From: Paenarthrobacter sp. JL.01a
GTDB lineage: Bacteria > Actinomycetota > Actinomycetes > Actinomycetales > Micrococcaceae
Length of the DNA stretch: 64,000 bases
NCBI RefSeq assembly: GCF_025452095.1
Contig: NZ_CP104877.1
Span: 496,001-560,000, forward strand
Direction: 5' to 3'
Shown: one piece after another, positions 60,998 through 64,000 of the stretch
How positions within the stretch are numbered: position 1 is the stretch's first letter
How the letters are laid out: each line of letters opens with the position of its first letter
Notes under the pieces: model-generated
The model's database searches: none
Told to the model about the DNA's origin: nothing
The model's input: the letters and a program-made list of their open reading frames with translations, nothing else
Translations under genes and position numbers: made by a program

Positions 60998-62365
60998 TTA
61001 CTTGCTGTTGACGGGCTGTCCGCTGGCAGACTGTTCGTCCAGGTCGCTGAGCCGGAGGCCCTTGGTTTCCTTCGCGAACATCACCGAGACCATGGAGATC
61101 ACGCCCATCGCGGCCAGGTAGATACCAATGGCGTAGCCGGTGCCGAAGGCGCTGTAGAGGGCCAAAGCGATGATGGGAGACAGGGAGCCGGCGATCAGCG
61201 ACGCCAGGTTGTAGGCAACGGAGGTGCCGCTGTACCGGACATCTGTTGGGAACAGTTCGGAGAAGAAGGCGCCGATCACTGAGCTGTAGGCGGCGAAGAT
61301 CAGCAAGCCACCGACCGCTGCGGCGATGATGCCCCACACCTGGCCGGTGTTGAGCAATGCGAAGAACGCGAAGGCCCACACCACTGTGGCGATCGAGGCG
61401 CCGATCATGATCGGCTTCCGGCCGACCTTGTCGGCGTAGAGGGCCAGGATGGGAATGGCGACGACGGCGACGGCCTGGCCGATCATGACGGCGGTCAGAC
61501 CCGTTTGCCGCGGCTGGCCCATGATCTGGGTGACGTAGGTGATGATGAACAGCGAGTAGATGTAGAAGCCAGCGTTCTCGCCCATGCGGCTGCCGGTAGC
61601 GATGAGGATTTCGCGCCAGTTGCGGCGGAACAGGATGGCCAGGGGCATCTTGCGTTCTGTCGCTGCCTCGGCTTCGCGCTTGCGCTGTGCTTCCTTGAAC
61701 AGCGGGGTCTCCTGGACATAAAGACGAAGTACCAGTCCGATGATGACCAGGAGTGCGGACAGTCCGAAGGCTATGCGCCAGCCCCAGGCCAGGAATTCGC
61801 TTTCAGGCATGGTGGCGGCCAGGACGGCGAGCACACCGGCGGCCATGAGGTTGCCAAGTGGCGGACCCATGTTGGGCCATGAGGACCAGAATGCCCGGCG
61901 CGAGCTGTCGTTGCTGTGCTCGGAGACAAGGAGCACCGCGCCGCCCCATTCACCGCCGAGTGCGAAACCCTGGACCAGGCGAAGCAGCAGGAGCAGCAAC
62001 GGCGCTGCCAGGCCGATCGCCGCGTAGGCCGGAATGAAGGCGATGAGGGCAGTGGCGATGCCCATGAGCATGAGGCTTGCCACGAGCGTTGCGCGGCGAC
62101 CGTGCTTGTCGCCCAAGTGGCCCAGCACGATTGCACCGAGCGGGCGGGCCAGGAAGCCCGCTGCAAATGTGCCCAAGGCGAGCATGGTGCCTACCAGGGG
62201 ATCATCCGTCGGGAAGTAGAGCTTGTTGAAAACCAACGCTGCGGCAGTGCCATAGAGAAAGAAGTCGTACCATTCGACGGCCGTCCCGGCCAGGCTCGAA
62301 GCTGCCACTACGGGCAGGCTTGAGTGTTTCTGCTGCCTCAGTTCTGCCTTCTTCAAATCGGTCAT
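60998..62365 (-). CDS. MHS-family MFS transporter
   Basis: Inner-membrane proton symporter of 455 residues with 12 helices, first gene of the catabolic operon. It has VVAASSLAGTAVEWYDFFLYGTAAAL, motif A LGHLGDKHGRRATLV, ALGGEWGGAVLLVSEH and WRIAFGLSALLVIIGLVLR, all typical of the metabolite:H+ symporters for organic and aromatic acids. It probably imports the substrate of the monooxygenase. ATG 62365 has AAAGGATC upstream; the frame runs back to 62425 without conserved residues. Confidence 0.9.
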   Translation of the reverse strand: MTDLKKAELRQQKHSSLPVVAASSLAGTAVEWYDFFLYGTAAALVFNKLYFPTDDPLVGTMLALGTFAAGFLARPLGAIVLGHLGDKHGRRATLVASLMLMGIATALIAFIPAYAAIGLAAPLLLLLLRLVQGFALGGEWGGAVLLVSEHSNDSSRRAFWSSWPNMGPPLGNLMAAGVLAVLAATMPESEFLAWGWRIAFGLSALLVIIGLVLRLYVQETPLFKEAQRKREAEAATERKMPLAILFRRNWREILIATGSRMGENAGFYIYSLFIITYVTQIMGQPRQTGLTAVMIGQAVAVVAIPILALYADKVGRKPIMIGASIATVVWAFAFFALLNTGQVWGIIAAAVGGLLIFAAYSSVIGAFFSELFPTDVRYSGTSVAYNLASLIAGSLSPIIALALYSAFGTGYAIGIYLAAMGVISMVSVMFAKETKGLRLSDLDEQSASGQPVNSK

Positions 62366-62482
62366 GTGGGGATCCTTTTGCGGGTGGGGACCTGGCGCTG
62401 GGGGAATGGCTCGGCCGGTCTCCAACGGAGATGAGGGGTTCCAAATCAGTGAGGGGGGTCACTGAAATATGACTGTAGACTA

Positions 62483-62494
62483 GTTGTATACAAC
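62483..62494. promoter_or_regulatory. GntR-type operator in the divergent gap
   Basis: The 12-bp palindrome GTTGTATACAAC (62483-62494), with core TTGTATACAA, stands between the leftward operon and the rightward GntR gene. It matches the TNGTNNNACNA form bound by FadR/FCD-type regulators. ATAC elements occur again at 62500-62533. A single site serving both promoters is likely. Confidence 0.78.
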
Positions 62495-62556
62495 CTGTCT
62501 ATACCCAATGTGCGTGAATGCGACTCGTATACTGGGCATCGCGAGAAAGGCTCTCC

Positions 62557-63198
62557 ATGATCCAGACGACTCCCACTGCACAGTCGCAGCCCGAGGTGGC
62601 CTACCAGTGGATGAAAAGCTACATCTCCGCGATCCCGCGGGATGAGGAAACCTTCCTCAATGAGGCAGTCCTCGCCAGGTCCACCGGAACCTCAAGAACG
62701 CCCGTTCGCGAAGCGCTGCTGCGGCTCGAGGCTGAAGGTTTCGTCAAGCGCATTCCGCACAAGGGCGCCTACGTTCCGCCCATCTCGGATCCCGACGTGC
62801 GGGCCATCCTGCAAGCGCGATCAGTGGTGGAGAAGTGGGCAGTCCTGGCCTTGGAGTCCATGCCGGAAAGCCAGCTCGACGCTTTCCAACGCATCATCGA
62901 CCAGCAGCGGGAAGCCAAAGACGATCCCGCCCGGTTCATCGAACTGGATACAGAGTTCCACACGCTCATGGTCCGTGCCGGGGCGAACCCGATCCTCGCC
63001 GACTTCTACGCCTCGTTGCGGCAGCGCCAACTCCGGATCGGCGTACGGGCGGTAACACAGGAGACTGACCGCGCCGGTGATGTGCTCAGGGAGCATCAGT
63101 TGATCGTGGATGCCCTCCGCAGCCGCAGCATAGAGGCCGCGCATCAGGCCATCGATGCCCACCTGGACTCCACGCGATGGGCGGTCATCGGGTACTAG
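62557..63198 (+). CDS. GntR-family regulator, FCD domain
   Basis: A 213-residue regulator of the divergent catabolic operon. HTH: FLNEAVLARSTGTSRTPVREALLRLEAEGFVKRIPHKGAYVPPI; ligand domain FCD with the metal-binding pattern D-x-x-F-H (ELDTEFHTLM), EHQLIVDALRSRS and ARS..DAHLDSTR. FCD regulators bind organic acids. ATG 62557 has GAGAAAGG upstream; an in-frame ATG at 62518 is further off. Its stop overlaps the convergent DUF503 end by four bases. Confidence 0.9.
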   Translation: MIQTTPTAQSQPEVAYQWMKSYISAIPRDEETFLNEAVLARSTGTSRTPVREALLRLEAEGFVKRIPHKGAYVPPISDPDVRAILQARSVVEKWAVLALESMPESQLDAFQRIIDQQREAKDDPARFIELDTEFHTLMVRAGANPILADFYASLRQRQLRIGVRAVTQETDRAGDVLREHQLIVDALRSRSIEAAHQAIDAHLDSTRWAVIGY

Positions 63199-63488
63199 TC
63201 CTCGCTGTGCAGCTCCCGCTGACGCGCGCTGAGCAGCTCAAACTCAGGCCGGGCAGCCACGAACCGTTCAACGGCGTCGAGCATTTGCTGAAGGTGGGCG
63301 TGATCGGGAGCCACCAGCGCGACGCCGATCATGGCCCGGCGGTGCTGGTCCTGCAGGCCGGTCTCTGCCGCAGAGACCTCGAACCGCCGCTTGAGTTCGG
63401 CCACCAACGGGCGCACCAGTGAGCGCTTCTCCTTGAGGCCGTGAACGTCGCCCAGCAGGACGTCGAATTCGATCCACCCGATCCACAT
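63195..63488 (-). CDS. DUF503 family protein
   Basis: A 97-residue protein: MWIGWIEFDVLLGDVHGLKEKRSLVRPLVAELKRRFEVSAAET and VALVAPDHAHLQQMLDAVERFVAARPEFELLSARQRELH are characteristic of DUF503 (YlxP-like), a family often near translation-factor genes and proposed to aid ribosome biogenesis. Start is ATG 63488, with a GGGGT ribosome-like site; ATG 63497 would add three residues. A copy of the long palindrome begins 15 bases upstream. Confidence 0.85.
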   Translation of the reverse strand: MWIGWIEFDVLLGDVHGLKEKRSLVRPLVAELKRRFEVSAAETGLQDQHRRAMIGVALVAPDHAHLQQMLDAVERFVAARPEFELLSARQRELHSED

Positions 63489-63502
63489 AAACCCCATTCA
63501 AC

Positions 63503-63567
63503 AGCAACGCGGGGTCACTTAAGGCCCATGTCAGGGGCTTTTATGGGCCTCAAGCGACCCCGCGTTG
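63503..63567. repeat. Long palindromic repeat, copy 2
   Basis: The left arm 63503-63529 differs from copy 1 (57059) by one base, T to A within ACTTA. The right arm at 63543-63567 carries the matching A to T change and C for T at two places that still pair with G. Loop length is again 13 bases with AGGGG. Confidence 0.82.
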
Positions 63568-63688
63568 GGTCTTGACGGAATCTTGAGCAAACGCAGCAAC
63601 GCGTCTTGAGTTCGGCCCGGCAGTGTCTATGAGGTTGGCCCAAACAGGCCCTTGACTCATCCGCTGCTAGTTACCCAGGACTGACATC

Positions 63689-64000
63689 GTGACCCAAAGC
63701 CCTGCCAGAACCCTTGCCCGATCCCGCGCCGCCACCGTCCTGCTGGCGTGCGCCGCGACCCTCGCAGTTTCCGCCTTGACCGCCCCGATGGCTGCAGCCG
63801 ACACCGGGCAAGGAGCCGTGATCAAGCCGTCATCCAGTGTCTCGGCGTTGGCAGGACAGGTGGAGCAAACTGTTGTGGTGCCGGTGACCGCGGGACTGGA
63901 ACCCACACGGATCAAGGGCAGCATCGTGGTGTCCGGGAAGCCGGAAGGGACGGTCCGCGCAACCGTCAACGGCCGGGTCATCCTGGAAGCCAACGCTGCA
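63689..64000 (+). CDS. Start of a secreted protein (partial, runs off the window)
   Basis: The first 104 codons of a longer gene. GTG 63689 has AGGA nine bases upstream. A signal peptide is clear: basic start, then a long hydrophobic stretch (AATVLLACAATLAVSALTAP) and A-A-A-D cleavage near residue 39. The mature N-terminus is beta-rich, with SVSALAGQVEQTVVVPVTAG and VNGRVILEANAA. I cannot assign the family from this part; the domain looks Ig-like, as in many exported proteins. Confidence 0.7.
   Translation, partial: MTQSPARTLARSRAATVLLACAATLAVSALTAPMAAADTGQGAVIKPSSSVSALAGQVEQTVVVPVTAGLEPTRIKGSIVVSGKPEGTVRATVNGRVILEANAA

Noticed and set aside
57059..63567. Treating the bracketing palindromes as insertion-sequence ends
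   Set aside because: No transposase lies between them, and the repeats are complete palindromes rather than terminal inverted repeats; a REP-like element is the simpler reading.

Overview
The window looks like chromosomal DNA of a high-GC actinobacterium of the Arthrobacter/Paenarthrobacter group (Micrococcaceae). The grounds are dense operons joined by ATGA/GTGA overlaps, frequent GTG and TTG starts, Tat-type lipoprotein signals, SipW-type exported proteins, a chitobiose-type importer without its own ATPase, and many intergenic hairpins built on an ACGACGGCGG motif. I see no rRNA, tRNA, CRISPR array, transposase or phage gene. The assignment rests on gene content only.

Layout. 1-577: tail of an unknown gene and gluconokinase. 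803-3307: LysR regulator divergent from a drug-type MFS exporter. 3392-8796: a monosaccharide ABC importer (lipoprotein, double ATPase, permease) with two mirrored LacI-type operators in front and its LacI regulator at the end. 8836-17465: housekeeping (pyrE, class II aldolase, TrmH-type methyltransferase, DUF3151) mixed with a Tat-exported hydrolase, a tyrosine phosphatase, a HAD phosphatase and a Pro/Gln-rich membrane protein. 17635-21492: a four-gene surface-protein operon (camelysin-like protein, SipW-type signal peptidase, wall-anchored protein, choice-of-anchor G protein). 21689-22978: purA. 23208-26594: MarR-MFS operon and, in opposite orientation, an ArsR-SRPBCC-hydrolase operon. 26850-29535: an AAA+ ATPase with an N-terminal TPR-like region, followed one base later by a TPR/multi-pass membrane protein; this is the best candidate for an undescribed system. 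29630-37823: MFS, SMP-30 lactonase, DUF6480, quinone-reductase-like protein, ABC-F protein, hydrolase/TetR pair and an App1-type phosphatase.

37834-43820: LacI regulator divergent from a polar-solute ABC importer coupled to a MocA-type dehydrogenase and a DAO-type oxidase, probably one uptake-and-oxidation pathway of unknown substrate. 43968-44576: an orphan TasA-family protein. 44816-46055: HTH protein overlapping a zeta-type toxin kinase. 46247-48675: DUF1801, a Pro-rich small protein, and a reductase/TetR operon behind a 22-bp palindrome. 48706-50283: ECF sigma factor and a membrane partner that appears frameshifted. 50341-52130: CoA-binding protein, lipoprotein polysaccharide deacetylase and YjbR protein. 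52551-56029: ngcEFG-type N-acetylglucosamine/chitobiose importer. 56130-57055: acetyltransferase and ABM monooxygenase.

57139-63198: a six-gene catabolic operon (MHS permease, nitrilase-type amidase, DUF2848, HpaB-type monooxygenase, cupin, flavin reductase) with a divergent GntR regulator. It lies between two copies of a long palindromic repeat (57059-57125 and 63503-63567). The window ends with DUF503 and the start of a secreted protein.
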